Positions 31,251 to 41,205 are shown, counted from the first letter of the stretch. The stretch: DNA of 64,000 bases from an uncultured Pelagibacteraceae bacterium (GCA_902563075.1 CACEWC010000002.1:1-64000); one strand, 5' to 3'. Numbers and translations are program-made. Notes: generated by a model not told the origin, from the sequence alone.

Positions 31251-33767
31251 ATGGATGATAAAGAGAAAGAAAAATTTGGTGTCATTATAGACAAACAGAA
31301 TCAATCTGAGAGTGAACAACCAAAAGTTGAAGAAAAATCTCCAGAAAATAAAAATATCGAGAGCGAACAACCAAAAGTTGAGGAGCAAGCTCCAGAAAAT
31401 GAAATTTTAAAGACTGAAAACGAAAATATTGGTGTTTCAGACGTTAAACAAGCTGAAGATGAAAATAAAACTGAAAACACACCTCAAAATCAAGATCAAT
31501 TTTCTGATAATGATGCAAATAATAATTTATCCTCGGCTGAACCATCAAATTTAAATGAAAATATTAATAAAAATGAAAACAATGATGCTGAAAAGATAAA
31601 TAAAGAGAATAGTAATGAAGAAGAAAAAAAAGATCATCAAGTAATCCATAAAAAAGATGGGAGATTACATATTTATGTAAGACAAGATAAGTACAAAGGG
31701 GAGCTTAAATCTAAAAATTGGGTCGGAAGAATTTATTTAGATGGTAAACAAAAAATTTTCTCCTCGGGTACACCAAATTTAGATGATGCAATACCAATTT
31801 TAGAAAAATGGTTTGATGATTTACACGCACAAAAAGAAAAAGAACAAAATAACAATGATCAAACTGAAAGTAGTGATAAAACAAAAATCGAAAACATACA
31901 GTCGGAACAAGTTAAAGAAACTATTTCTCCCAATATTGATACAACAACTTTACAAAATCAAAATAATGAAAATTTAAAAAGTAATTTAGAAAATATTTCT
32001 ACAACTAATCAAAATAATCAAAACGAAGATCAAAAATCAAATGTCACTACAAGTTTATTAGATAAATTAAAAAGTATAAAATTAAAAAAACCTGAGTTTG
32101 GAAAAAAAGATTCTATAAAATTATCTGGTGGTAAATCAATATCTGATATTAAAAATAAACTTGGTGGTTTCTTTAAATCTAAAATTGGAAAATCTTCTGT
32201 TCAAGGTGAAGAAATTGTTGGAGTAGAACTTACTAATAAAGAAATAAGACTTGCCCAGATAACTTCAAACAAAGCAAATCAGTGGATACTCGAAAAATTT
32301 TATACTCATAAAGTTGACTTACCTGAAGATGCATCAGTATTAGATAATGCAGATAAAATGGGTGAGGAATTATCTCTTGCAATACAAAAATCAAAAATTG
32401 CAACACCAAACGCTGCAATTGCAATACCAGTTACGAGTGCAATTATAAGAGTCGTAACTGCTCCATTAATGACAGATGAAGAATTACAAAAAGCAATAGA
32501 CACAAATTCGTTATGGGAAAACTTGGTTCAACTAACTGATAACCTAGATGATTATTCAATATTCCATCAAGTGATTAATAAAAACGATAAAGAAAATACA
32601 ATGGATATTTTATTTGTAGCTTCAAAATTGGCAGATATTAATAATTACACATCTATTATAAAGAGAAGTAGCTTAAATCCAGTTATAATTGACGTTAAAT
32701 GTTTTGCACTTAAATCAGCTGTTGACCAAATAAATCAAATTTCAAAAAATGCTGAGGATGCAAATTTAACGGCAGTTCTAGAATTTGGATTAGATGAAAA
32801 TTATTTAATGATATTATATGAAAATAACCCAATAATTACTGACATTTTTATAAGAAACCAAGATAGAGAAATTTTACAAAATTCACAAGACCAAGAGGAG
32901 AAAGAGGCTTTAGTAAGAAGATTTATTACTCAAGTTAAGCAAGCAGTGCAAGATTTTGAGACAAAATATGAAAAAAGAATAAGAAATATAAAAGTAGTTT
33001 CTGATTTAGTTAATGTAGAAGATTATTTATCTACTTTTAGAAAAAGTATGGCCAATGTTGGCTTCAATTTATTTGATCCAATAGATGGATTAAAAATTCC
33101 ACAACAAAATGTTGAATCAACAAACTTACAAAATAGATCTTACTTATCTACAGTAATAGGTCTTGCTTTTAGAAAATTGGATGTGTTTGGTTATTATAAA
33201 TTTGTAACAGCAGTAAAAAATATCAACCTTCTTCCCGACAGAGCAGGTATGATAAAACAGAAAAAAATGAAAGCATTTTCTAAATTTGCTTTCAAAGGAG
33301 TAGCAGGAGCTGTTGTTGCAATTTATACTTTATTGTTTGGATTATCATTTTGGCAAATTTATTCCTACAATTCAAAATTACAAGATTATGATAAAATTGT
33401 AAAAGAACATAAATTAAAAGAAAAACAAAAAAAGAAATTTAGTAAAGAGTTAGGTGTAATGACTAAAACATTACAACTAAGTAAAACTCTTAAGTCTAAC
33501 AAAAGTTTAAGTTATAGATACTTGGCACAGATAGCTATGAGTGTACCGAAAAGAGTAAAATTCAATTCTATACAATATGATGGAAAAAAATCTATTGTTC
33601 TTCTAGGCTCTGCTGCAACTGATCAAGATATATTAAAATTAGTAAACAATTTAAATACTCAAAAGTTAGTACAACAAGCGTCCTTGGGTTCTATGAATTT
33701 ACCAAAATCCAAAGCTGGGTCTAACACGAAAAAAAGATTTCAAATTTTAGTGCAGGTAAAAGGATAA
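31251..33767 (+). CDS. PilM-PilN fusion protein with long low-complexity N-terminal region
   Basis: Actin-like PilM core (VGVELTNKEIRLAQI...NAAIAIPVTSAIIRVV) followed by PilN-like NINLLPDR...+TM+coiled-coil; N-terminal Asn/Glu/Lys-rich tract. Confidence 0.85.
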   Translation: MDDKEKEKFGVIIDKQNQSESEQPKVEEKSPENKNIESEQPKVEEQAPENEILKTENENIGVSDVKQAEDENKTENTPQNQDQFSDNDANNNLSSAEPSNLNENINKNENNDAEKINKENSNEEEKKDHQVIHKKDGRLHIYVRQDKYKGELKSKNWVGRIYLDGKQKIFSSGTPNLDDAIPILEKWFDDLHAQKEKEQNNNDQTESSDKTKIENIQSEQVKETISPNIDTTTLQNQNNENLKSNLENISTTNQNNQNEDQKSNVTTSLLDKLKSIKLKKPEFGKKDSIKLSGGKSISDIKNKLGGFFKSKIGKSSVQGEEIVGVELTNKEIRLAQITSNKANQWILEKFYTHKVDLPEDASVLDNADKMGEELSLAIQKSKIATPNAAIAIPVTSAIIRVVTAPLMTDEELQKAIDTNSLWENLVQLTDNLDDYSIFHQVINKNDKENTMDILFVASKLADINNYTSIIKRSSLNPVIIDVKCFALKSAVDQINQISKNAEDANLTAVLEFGLDENYLMILYENNPIITDIFIRNQDREILQNSQDQEEKEALVRRFITQVKQAVQDFETKYEKRIRNIKVVSDLVNVEDYLSTFRKSMANVGFNLFDPIDGLKIPQQNVESTNLQNRSYLSTVIGLAFRKLDVFGYYKFVTAVKNINLLPDRAGMIKQKKMKAFSKFAFKGVAGAVVAIYTLLFGLSFWQIYSYNSKLQDYDKIVKEHKLKEKQKKKFSKELGVMTKTLQLSKTLKSNKSLSYRYLAQIAMSVPKRVKFNSIQYDGKKSIVLLGSAATDQDILKLVNNLNTQKLVQQASLGSMNLPKSKAGSNTKKRFQILVQVKG

Positions 33768-33772
33768 ATTTT

Positions 33773-34453
33773 ATGGATTTAAAAAATATCGATTTAAAAA
33801 ATATCAAAATTGATGATCTTGTATCGAAAATTAAGACTATTGAAAAAAAAGTATTAATTAAAATTGGTATCGGTGTTGGTTCAGTTGTTGTTTTCTTAAT
33901 TATTTATTATGCCATTTTAAGTCCAATAGTTGAAAAAAAGAAAATTCAACTAGAGGATATGAATGTAAAAAAAACAGAGATTACAAAATTTAATAATGAT
34001 ATCGTATCAATTAAGAAGAAGATTAAAAAAGTAAAACCAGAATACGAAAATTACTCAACACTTTTTCATTCAAAAGCAGAGGTTGAGGGTCTTTATCAAA
34101 CTTTAAGTGAATATGCTTCAATAAACGGATTAATTATTTCCAAAATAAATAAGGGCACCCCTTCAGCTGTTTCTAAAAGCTCTTTATCAAAATCAAAAAA
34201 GAAAAAGAAAAAAAAGAAATCAAAAAAAAAACAGACACAGAAAAAAAGTATCGCTTATTACAGAATACCGGTTAGTTATGAAATAAAAGGCAATTTCCTT
34301 GGATATATTAAGTTTAAAAGACAAGTCTCTCTTTCTCAAAAGATGTTAAACTTTGACAAAGAATCCATAAAAGTGCTAAAAGGGGATACAACTAACGCGA
34401 TAGTTGTAACAGGAGTATTAACAATAGTGGGGTTACCAGATGAGTTTTTTTAG
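33773..34453 (+). CDS. pilO: PilO-like pilus inner-membrane assembly protein
   Basis: TM segment then coiled coil; SEYASINGLIISKINKG ... IPVSYEIKGNFLGYIKFKRQVSLSQKMLN; position after PilN. Confidence 0.85.
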   Translation: MDLKNIDLKNIKIDDLVSKIKTIEKKVLIKIGIGVGSVVVFLIIYYAILSPIVEKKKIQLEDMNVKKTEITKFNNDIVSIKKKIKKVKPEYENYSTLFHSKAEVEGLYQTLSEYASINGLIISKINKGTPSAVSKSSLSKSKKKKKKKKSKKKQTQKKSIAYYRIPVSYEIKGNFLGYIKFKRQVSLSQKMLNFDKESIKVLKGDTTNAIVVTGVLTIVGLPDEFF

Positions 34454-34835
34454 AATTGCTCTTTTGACTTTATTATTAATGTCTTTTCCCAAAATTGGCT
34501 TGGCTGATAGTCATGAAGAACCATTGCCTTTAAATGACCCATTTGCGGGTGATGATGGAACCGCCAGCTCAATAGTATCGGATAATACTCAAAAAGAAGA
34601 ATTAATGAATTTGAGTAAATATAAATTAGTAGGAGTTTTTAACGGCTCTATAAAATCGTTTGCAACTTTTGTGGATGAGTCAGGAGAATTTATAACTCTT
34701 GAAGAGCAAGAAGAATTATCAAATGGATTAAAATTAGTTGAGGTAAATATTAAAGAGGCAATATTTCAAAAAGGAGTAGACAATTTTATATCCCTTAACT
34801 TTAAAAACCAAATTAGAGAAAAAAATGAATTTTAA
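34440..34835 (+). CDS. pilP: PilP-like periplasmic pilus assembly protein
   Basis: Signal peptide, LNDPF, YKLVGVFNGSIKSFATFVDESGEFITL; position between PilO and secretin. Confidence 0.8.
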   Translation: MSFFRIALLTLLLMSFPKIGLADSHEEPLPLNDPFAGDDGTASSIVSDNTQKEELMNLSKYKLVGVFNGSIKSFATFVDESGEFITLEEQEELSNGLKLVEVNIKEAIFQKGVDNFISLNFKNQIREKNEF

Positions 34836-36351
34836 ATTTATTACACCCACAATTTTATTATTAATTTTTTTAACTGGATGTACTACAGATGGTAAATTTA
34901 AAAAGGGTGGATTTAAACATAACACACCACTAATAAAAGAAGATATAAGAATAACAGGAAAAGAAACTGTTGATAAAACAGTAGAACTAGGACCTCAACC
35001 TATCGAGGGTGATGTAATAAAACTTGGAAAGAGAAAACAAATATCTTCTCAACAAAAAACAAATTACCTATTAATTCCTGAAAGTTATAAATCCTTAAAA
35101 CAAAACGTATCATTTAAGTTTCAAAACTTAGATTACAAAGAGGCCATGAATCTTATGGCTCAGGCAGGGAATATTAACATTTTAGTTGGTGAGGAAGTTG
35201 CAGGGTCAATAAACGCACAATTAGTCGATGTTCCATGGGACAAAGCTTTTAATGCAATATTAGATTTAAAAAATTTTGCTGCTGACTTTGATGTTTCAAG
35301 TAATTTAATTAGAGTTCATTCCCCAGCTAATTTGACAGCACAGGAAAGTACTAAATCAGCTCGAGCTTCAGCAGTTAAGAAAAAAGTAGAACTAGAGGAC
35401 TCGGTTGAACCAATAATCTCAGAGATATTTAGACTTTATTATATAACTCCAGCGGAAGCAAAAAAAACTTTAACAGAACTTTTCGCATCAATTGATGATA
35501 ATTTTTCACCAATCAAAATTACCGAAGAAAAAACAACAAGATCTGTTATTGTAAGAGGAAAAGAAACTGATTTAGATATTGTTGATAAAATTATTAAAGA
35601 AATAGATGTAAGAACTAAACAAGTTTTAATAGAGGCATTTATTGTTGAGGCCAATTCTGATTTTGAAAGAGCATTAGGCACAAGACTTGGCGGATACTAT
35701 AATAGACAAGGAAGAATTATCGGAGGTGTACAAAATGCAAGTACTGGTGATGGACCAGCTAATGCAGGTACAGCAGTTCTTGGTGCAGCTACTGATAGTC
35801 TCACAGATTTTTCTGCTGCAGGAGCTACTAGTGGTATTGGTATTTTAAAAAAGACGGGTTCAGCAGTACTTAAAGCAGAGATTACTGCTCTAGAGACGCA
35901 AGGTTTAGGCAAAACAATTTCAAATCCAAAAGTATTCACTTTAGATAATCAAGTTGCAACAATTACTCAAGGTGAGGAAATACCTTATGCATCTAGCGGT
36001 GATGGGGGAACTGATACACAATTTAAAGAGGCAGCTTTAAAAATGACAGTTACGCCAAGTATAATTGGAGATGGAAATGTACTCTTAACTATACAGGTTA
36101 ATAATGACACTCCAAACAGATCAAATGCAGGTGATCCCGCTATTAACAAAATGGAAATAAGCACCAAATTACTGGTAGCTGACGGTGATATTGTCGTAAT
36201 CGGTGGTATCAAAAAAAATTCAACAACTAATAGTAAACAACAATTACCAGGCGTTGGTGATACCCCGGTTTTAGGAAATTTGTTTAAAGGAAAATCAAAA
36301 ACTGATAATTTAGACGAGTTATTAGTATTTATAGCACCGAGAGTTTTATAA
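34825..36351 (+). CDS. Type IV pilus secretin (PilQ/MshL family), predicted lipoprotein
   Basis: LLLIFLTGC lipobox; STN-like domain; secretin motifs EAFIVEANSDFERALGTRLGG, TISNPKVFTLDNQVATITQGEEIPY, VVIGGIKKN, PVLGNLFKGKSK. Confidence 0.92.
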   Translation: MNFKFITPTILLLIFLTGCTTDGKFKKGGFKHNTPLIKEDIRITGKETVDKTVELGPQPIEGDVIKLGKRKQISSQQKTNYLLIPESYKSLKQNVSFKFQNLDYKEAMNLMAQAGNINILVGEEVAGSINAQLVDVPWDKAFNAILDLKNFAADFDVSSNLIRVHSPANLTAQESTKSARASAVKKKVELEDSVEPIISEIFRLYYITPAEAKKTLTELFASIDDNFSPIKITEEKTTRSVIVRGKETDLDIVDKIIKEIDVRTKQVLIEAFIVEANSDFERALGTRLGGYYNRQGRIIGGVQNASTGDGPANAGTAVLGAATDSLTDFSAAGATSGIGILKKTGSAVLKAEITALETQGLGKTISNPKVFTLDNQVATITQGEEIPYASSGDGGTDTQFKEAALKMTVTPSIIGDGNVLLTIQVNNDTPNRSNAGDPAINKMEISTKLLVADGDIVVIGGIKKNSTTNSKQQLPGVGDTPVLGNLFKGKSKTDNLDELLVFIAPRVL

Positions 36352-36352
36352 T

Positions 36353-38104
36353 ATGTTGAAGATAAGTCGAGAAAGCGAAATAAATCTTATAAATGTACTT
36401 ATAGATAACGATATTATCTCAGGCAAAGACTTAGTTAATATAAAAAAAATTAGCACCGAAGGTAATAAGTCTCAAATTGATGCCGTCTTTGAATTAAAAC
36501 TTACTGATGAAAAGCAAATAGTAGATGTGTTAGTTAAAGAGCAAAGTTTAGACATTGTCGATTTGTCAAAACATGCAATTACAGATGAAATTAAATCTGT
36601 GCTTCCTTCAAATTATATCAATGTAAATTTTGTGGCGCCATTTAAAGTTGAGGGCAATACTCTGCACATTGCAATATCAGACAGTTCAAAACTTGGTTTG
36701 ATGAGAAATTTAAAAGCTATCACTAAAAAAAATATTGAACTACATGCAGCAAAAGTTTCAGAAATATCAAAGTTTATAGATAAGCTTTTAAGTGAGAGTG
36801 GTGATGTAACAACAGAAACTATACGAAAAGACAACAGAGAAAAAACTAAAACTTTTGACTCCGAACTAGGTGAAGCGGGGGAAGTTTTAGATAAAAAACC
36901 AGAAGAAGATATTGAAGCAATAGAAAATGAGTCAGAAGTTATAAAATTTAGTACAGCTGTTGTTGCAGAGGCAATTAAACTAGGTGTTAGTGATATTCAC
37001 ATTGAGCCTTATAGATTCTCATCAAGAGTAAGATATAGATTAGATGGTATGTTACAAGAACAGGATCAGTATCAAAAATTTTTACACGATAATTATGGTG
37101 CAGTTGTTACTCGATTTAAAATAATGGGTAAATTAGATATCGCAGAAAGAAGATTGCCACAAGATGGAGCAATCAATTTTAAAATTGAAGGTAAAGTTGT
37201 AGATTTACGTCTATCTATTTTGCCTACTGCAAATAATGAGAGAATTGTAATGCGTATCTTAAATAAAGATGCAGGAGATATAACTTTAGAACAATTAAAT
37301 TTTGATGACTCCGACTTAAAAAATCTTAGAAAAGCAATTCATAGCACACAAGGTTTAGTTCTTGTAACCGGTCCAACAGGATCAGGAAAAACTACAACCT
37401 TATACAGTATTTTAAAAGAAGTAAGCAAACCACATTTAAATATTTTAACTGCAGAGGATCCAGTTGAATACGAGCTTGATGGTGTTGGACAAGTTCAAAT
37501 TAAAGATGATATTGGATTAAATTTCGCAGCTGCCCTAAGATCATTTTTACGTCAAGATCCTGAGATTATTCTGGTTGGTGAGATGAGAGATAAAGAGACA
37601 GTTGATATTGGTTTAAAGGCTGCTTTAACGGGTCACCTTGTTTTTAGTACTCTTCATACAAACGATGCACCTAGCACTATTACAAGATTACAAAATATGG
37701 GTACACCAGATTATTTAATTAGTGCAGCTTGTACTTTGGTATTAGCGCAAAGGTTAGCAAGAAAATCATGCAAAGACTGTAGGGTACCTGATGAAGATGT
37801 GACGCCAAAAGTTTTAACAGATCTTGGTTTCTCACCTGAGTTGGCATCAAGAGTAAAAGCACAAAAAGGTAAAGGATGTCCTAAATGTAAAGATACAGGA
37901 TTTAAGGGAAGAATGGGTATCTATGAGATTTTAAATGTAACAAAACCAATTAAAGAGGCAATTTTAAAGAAAGCAACTACTCCAGAGTTAAAAGAAATCG
38001 CTACAAAAGAGGGTTTTCAAACCATGGCTGACATGGGTAGAAAAATGATTGCAGCTGGAGATTTAAACTTTAGAGAGTTTGAACGAGTGCTTTCAACTTC
38101 ATAA
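36353..38104 (+). CDS. pilB: Type IV pilus assembly ATPase PilB (GspE/MshE family)
   Basis: VLVTGPTGSGKTTTLYSIL, LRSFLRQDPEIILVGEMRDKET, zinc tetracysteine CKDC..CPKC. Confidence 0.95.
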   Translation: MLKISRESEINLINVLIDNDIISGKDLVNIKKISTEGNKSQIDAVFELKLTDEKQIVDVLVKEQSLDIVDLSKHAITDEIKSVLPSNYINVNFVAPFKVEGNTLHIAISDSSKLGLMRNLKAITKKNIELHAAKVSEISKFIDKLLSESGDVTTETIRKDNREKTKTFDSELGEAGEVLDKKPEEDIEAIENESEVIKFSTAVVAEAIKLGVSDIHIEPYRFSSRVRYRLDGMLQEQDQYQKFLHDNYGAVVTRFKIMGKLDIAERRLPQDGAINFKIEGKVVDLRLSILPTANNERIVMRILNKDAGDITLEQLNFDDSDLKNLRKAIHSTQGLVLVTGPTGSGKTTTLYSILKEVSKPHLNILTAEDPVEYELDGVGQVQIKDDIGLNFAAALRSFLRQDPEIILVGEMRDKETVDIGLKAALTGHLVFSTLHTNDAPSTITRLQNMGTPDYLISAACTLVLAQRLARKSCKDCRVPDEDVTPKVLTDLGFSPELASRVKAQKGKGCPKCKDTGFKGRMGIYEILNVTKPIKEAILKKATTPELKEIATKEGFQTMADMGRKMIAAGDLNFREFERVLSTS

Positions 38105-38111
38105 TTAGCAA

Positions 38112-39347
38112 ATGGAATCATACACATATAAGGGAATTTCAGCAGGTAAATACATAGAGGGCGAAATTGAGGCTTTAAATCAAGACGAGGCTTCTCATAA
38201 ACTTAAAGAGCAAAAAATAATTATAACTAATTTAACAAAGGGTAAGAAAAAAAAAGACGCTGCAAAAGATAAGCCCAAAGGTAAAGGCTTTAGCTTATTT
38301 AAAAAGAAGGTAAAAAACGAGGACTTGGTTGTTTTTTCAAAGCAATTTGCAACCATGGTAAAAGCTGGACTTCCAATTTTGAATGTACTTGAAATGCTAA
38401 GAGATCAAGTAGAAAACCCAGCGATGCGAGATGTGGTAGAGGATATAAGAAAAAGCCTTGAGGGAGGTGTTTCATTATCAAAATCATTCGAAAAATATCC
38501 TGATCTTTTCGATAACGTATATGTAAATTTAGTTAAAGCTGGTGAGGCCAGCGGTAAACTAGATGTTTTTCTTTTAAAAATTGTCGATGCATTAGAGAAA
38601 AGAGAAAAAATAAAGAAGAAGATTAAAAGTGCCTTAATGTATCCAAGCATAATGTTTACAGTTGCTATAGTAGTTAGTGCATTTATGTTGATCAAAGTGG
38701 TACCTGTATTTGCAAAAATGTATGACGGAATGGGTATTGCTTTACCCACACCTACAGCAGTTATTCTAGGTATGAGTGATTTTTTAAGGGGAACAGGCGG
38801 GCTAGTAATGCTTATCTCTATTATCTCTTTCGTAGTGGCTTTTAAATACTTAACAACTAAAAATGCAGCAATACGATACAAATGGCATAGACAAGTTTTA
38901 CGACTGCCAGTGTTTGGTGATTTAATTTTAAAATCTTTGATTGCAAGAATTTCTTTAATACTAGGGAATTTAAGTGCAGCAGGTGTTAACTTATTAGAAA
39001 GTTTAGACATTGCAAAATCAGTCAGTAATAACGTAGTTGTGACAGAGGCAATTGATAATGTTAAGAAAGGAGTTTTTTCTGGAGAAACTTTAACTAAACT
39101 TTTTTTAAAAGAACCTTTATTCCCACCTACTTTTAGCCAATTAATATCGGTTGGTGAACAAACTGGTCAACTTGATGAAATGTTTAATTCTGTTGCTATG
39201 TATTATGAAGAAGAATTCGATGGGGCAGTAGATAACATGTCTAGTTTAATTGAACCTATAATGATTGTATTTATGGGTTTAATGATCGGCGGTTTAATGA
39301 TCGCAATGTACTCACCAATATTCAATGTTGGTGCATTAATAAATTAA
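38112..39347 (+). CDS. pilC: Type IV pilus inner-membrane platform protein PilC (GspF family)
   Basis: DLVVFSKQFATMVKAGLPILNVLEML; duplicated GspF domains; SLIEPIMIVFMGLMIGGLMIAMYSPIF. Confidence 0.95.
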   Translation: MESYTYKGISAGKYIEGEIEALNQDEASHKLKEQKIIITNLTKGKKKKDAAKDKPKGKGFSLFKKKVKNEDLVVFSKQFATMVKAGLPILNVLEMLRDQVENPAMRDVVEDIRKSLEGGVSLSKSFEKYPDLFDNVYVNLVKAGEASGKLDVFLLKIVDALEKREKIKKKIKSALMYPSIMFTVAIVVSAFMLIKVVPVFAKMYDGMGIALPTPTAVILGMSDFLRGTGGLVMLISIISFVVAFKYLTTKNAAIRYKWHRQVLRLPVFGDLILKSLIARISLILGNLSAAGVNLLESLDIAKSVSNNVVVTEAIDNVKKGVFSGETLTKLFLKEPLFPPTFSQLISVGEQTGQLDEMFNSVAMYYEEEFDGAVDNMSSLIEPIMIVFMGLMIGGLMIAMYSPIFNVGALIN

Positions 39348-39760
39348 TTTATTTTTTTTGTTAATACTAAATGGTTAACCCAACCCTTTTCATCTTTTTT
39401 AAATACAGCTGCGTCCATAATTTGCTTAATAAAAAAAGTTCCTAAGCCCCCAGGTTTAATATCATCTAGTTTTCTATGTTGTACATTTCCAGGAACAACA
39501 GCTTTACCTTTATCAAAAAAACCTATTTCTAATTCTGAGTCTTTCATTGAAATTTTAATTTGCATTCTGTCAGTTGTGTTATCCACACCTTTATAGCCAT
39601 GCTTAACTATATTTTGTGCCGCCTCTGCAATTGCTAAAACTAATTCGTCTTTTAAGTCTTGTTCAAGTTTTAATTTTTCAAATACTTCTCTAGAAAAGAC
39701 TCTCACTTCTTTTAAACTTGCGGTGCTAACTAGAAAATCTTTAGACTCTTCTATATTCAT
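39344..39760 (-). CDS. RsbW-like anti-sigma/switch serine kinase (HATPase_c)
   Basis: LVLAIAEAAQNIVKHGYKG N-box; GGLGTFFIKQIMD G-box. Confidence 0.88.
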   Translation of the reverse strand: MNIEESKDFLVSTASLKEVRVFSREVFEKLKLEQDLKDELVLAIAEAAQNIVKHGYKGVDNTTDRMQIKISMKDSELEIGFFDKGKAVVPGNVQHRKLDDIKPGGLGTFFIKQIMDAAVFKKDEKGWVNHLVLTKKIN

Positions 39761-40059
39761 TATTCAAGGTTAAGAATCTGTTCAAGTTTTGCCATCATAA
39801 TTACTTTTAAAACAGATTTACTTACTTCTTTGACTATTACTTTAGTATTATTTTCTAGAGCCTTTTGATGGCTTTCAATTAGAACAGAAATTCCTGAAGA
39901 GTCCATGTAAGAAACATCTTTCAAATTAAGGTGAACCTCTTTACCAGACTCTACTAAAGGTAAAATTACCTCTTTAGCCTTTTCGGTAACGTCCATATCA
40001 ATCTCACCATTTAAAAATACAGTGCTGACGTTTCCTTCCTCTGTTACTTTATATGTCAT
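39760..40059 (-). CDS. RsbV-like STAS-domain anti-sigma factor antagonist
   Basis: VHLNLKDVSYMDSSGISVLIESHQKAL with conserved DSSG phospho-site; translationally coupled to the RsbW-like kinase. Confidence 0.9.
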   Translation of the reverse strand: MTYKVTEEGNVSTVFLNGEIDMDVTEKAKEVILPLVESGKEVHLNLKDVSYMDSSGISVLIESHQKALENNTKVIVKEVSKSVLKVIMMAKLEQILNLE

Positions 40060-40230
40060 AAACTTTAAATTTTTTTACTGATAACATAAATTAATCACAA
40101 AATGTATAATTTTTGCTCAAACTGGGTGAAATCTTTTATTTTTGTTAGATTATTTGATGCTTATAAAGTATTTACATATCAAAAAAATTATTATTAATTA
40201 TCAGTTAATAATTAAAAAGAGGAATAAAAA

Positions 40231-40713
40231 ATGAAAAATAATAAAGGTTTTACGCTAATTGAATTGCTAGTTGTTGTAGCAATTATCGGAACTTTAGCTG
40301 CTGTTGGGGTTGTAGCTTATAACGGTTACACTGAAGCTGCTAGAAAAAATTCATCAAAGGCTATTCATGCAAATGTAGTGAAATATATTTCATCTGAACT
40401 TGCTAAGTGTGGCTTAGGTTCTGTAGATAGTTTATTTGGGGTAGATCAATCTGGTGATGGTGAAAAAGCGGTAGAATGTAGCTCATTACCGTCAGAAATA
40501 GTTGAGCACCTTTTAGGTACTAGTACGCCATTCCAAGATAAAAACCCACATTCATCTTCAGGAGAAGATGCTGTAACTGATACCGCTGGTAAAGGCTTTA
40601 CAGTGTTAACTGCCACTGATGATACGGGACAAGATGCTACTGGAGGAACAATAGAAGTAGAAACTAATTATGGTGGTAATGCGCCCTTGGAAAATAAGAT
40701 AGATAAAGACTAG
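40231..40713 (+). CDS. pilA: Type IV pilin (major-pilin candidate)
   Basis: NNKGFTLIELLVVVAIIGTLAAVGVVAYNGYTEAARKNS. Confidence 0.93.
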   Translation: MKNNKGFTLIELLVVVAIIGTLAAVGVVAYNGYTEAARKNSSKAIHANVVKYISSELAKCGLGSVDSLFGVDQSGDGEKAVECSSLPSEIVEHLLGTSTPFQDKNPHSSSGEDAVTDTAGKGFTVLTATDDTGQDATGGTIEVETNYGGNAPLENKIDKD

Positions 40714-41151
40714 GTGAAAGTTAAAACTTTTAAAGGTTTTACACTTATAGAACTATTAGTTGTTGTAGCCATTATAGGAATTTTAGGTGCAGTCGGCACT
40801 GTTGCTTATAATGGCTATACTAAAGGTGCAAGAATTACAGCTGCCAAAAATACTTTAATGCAAATATCTTTGGCTCAATCAGAATTTTTTTCTAACTCTG
40901 GTTTTTACTGGACAAGTGGTGAAGATTGTTCGAGCAGTTATTCAAAAGAAGCAGGCAAGGCTGTTAATCAAGAAGTTGGAACGAACCTTTTTTCAAAGGC
41001 AAATTATATTGACAGTAAGATTGAATTTTATTTCTGCATTGAAGAACCAGATGAGGGGGCTTCAGGTTTTATAGCAACTGCTGTATATAGAGATGGTTCT
41101 TGTACACTCACAATTGGTGACTCAAACGTTGTTGATGACAGTTCTTGCTAG
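40714..41151 (+). CDS. Second type IV pilin (GTG start)
   Basis: FKGFTLIELLVVVAIIGILGAVGTVAYNGYTKGAR; immediately follows the first pilin. Confidence 0.92.
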   Translation: MKVKTFKGFTLIELLVVVAIIGILGAVGTVAYNGYTKGARITAAKNTLMQISLAQSEFFSNSGFYWTSGEDCSSSYSKEAGKAVNQEVGTNLFSKANYIDSKIEFYFCIEEPDEGASGFIATAVYRDGSCTLTIGDSNVVDDSSC

Positions 41152-41205
41152 TTTTTCCTTATTATCTTAATAGTTGAAAAAAAATAATATACCAAATATC
41201 CTCCA

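Noticed and set aside
38405-39010. 201-aa minus-strand ORF antisense to pilC
   Set aside because: Long but mirrors the pilC reading frame; no independent support and pilC is clearly the coding strand.
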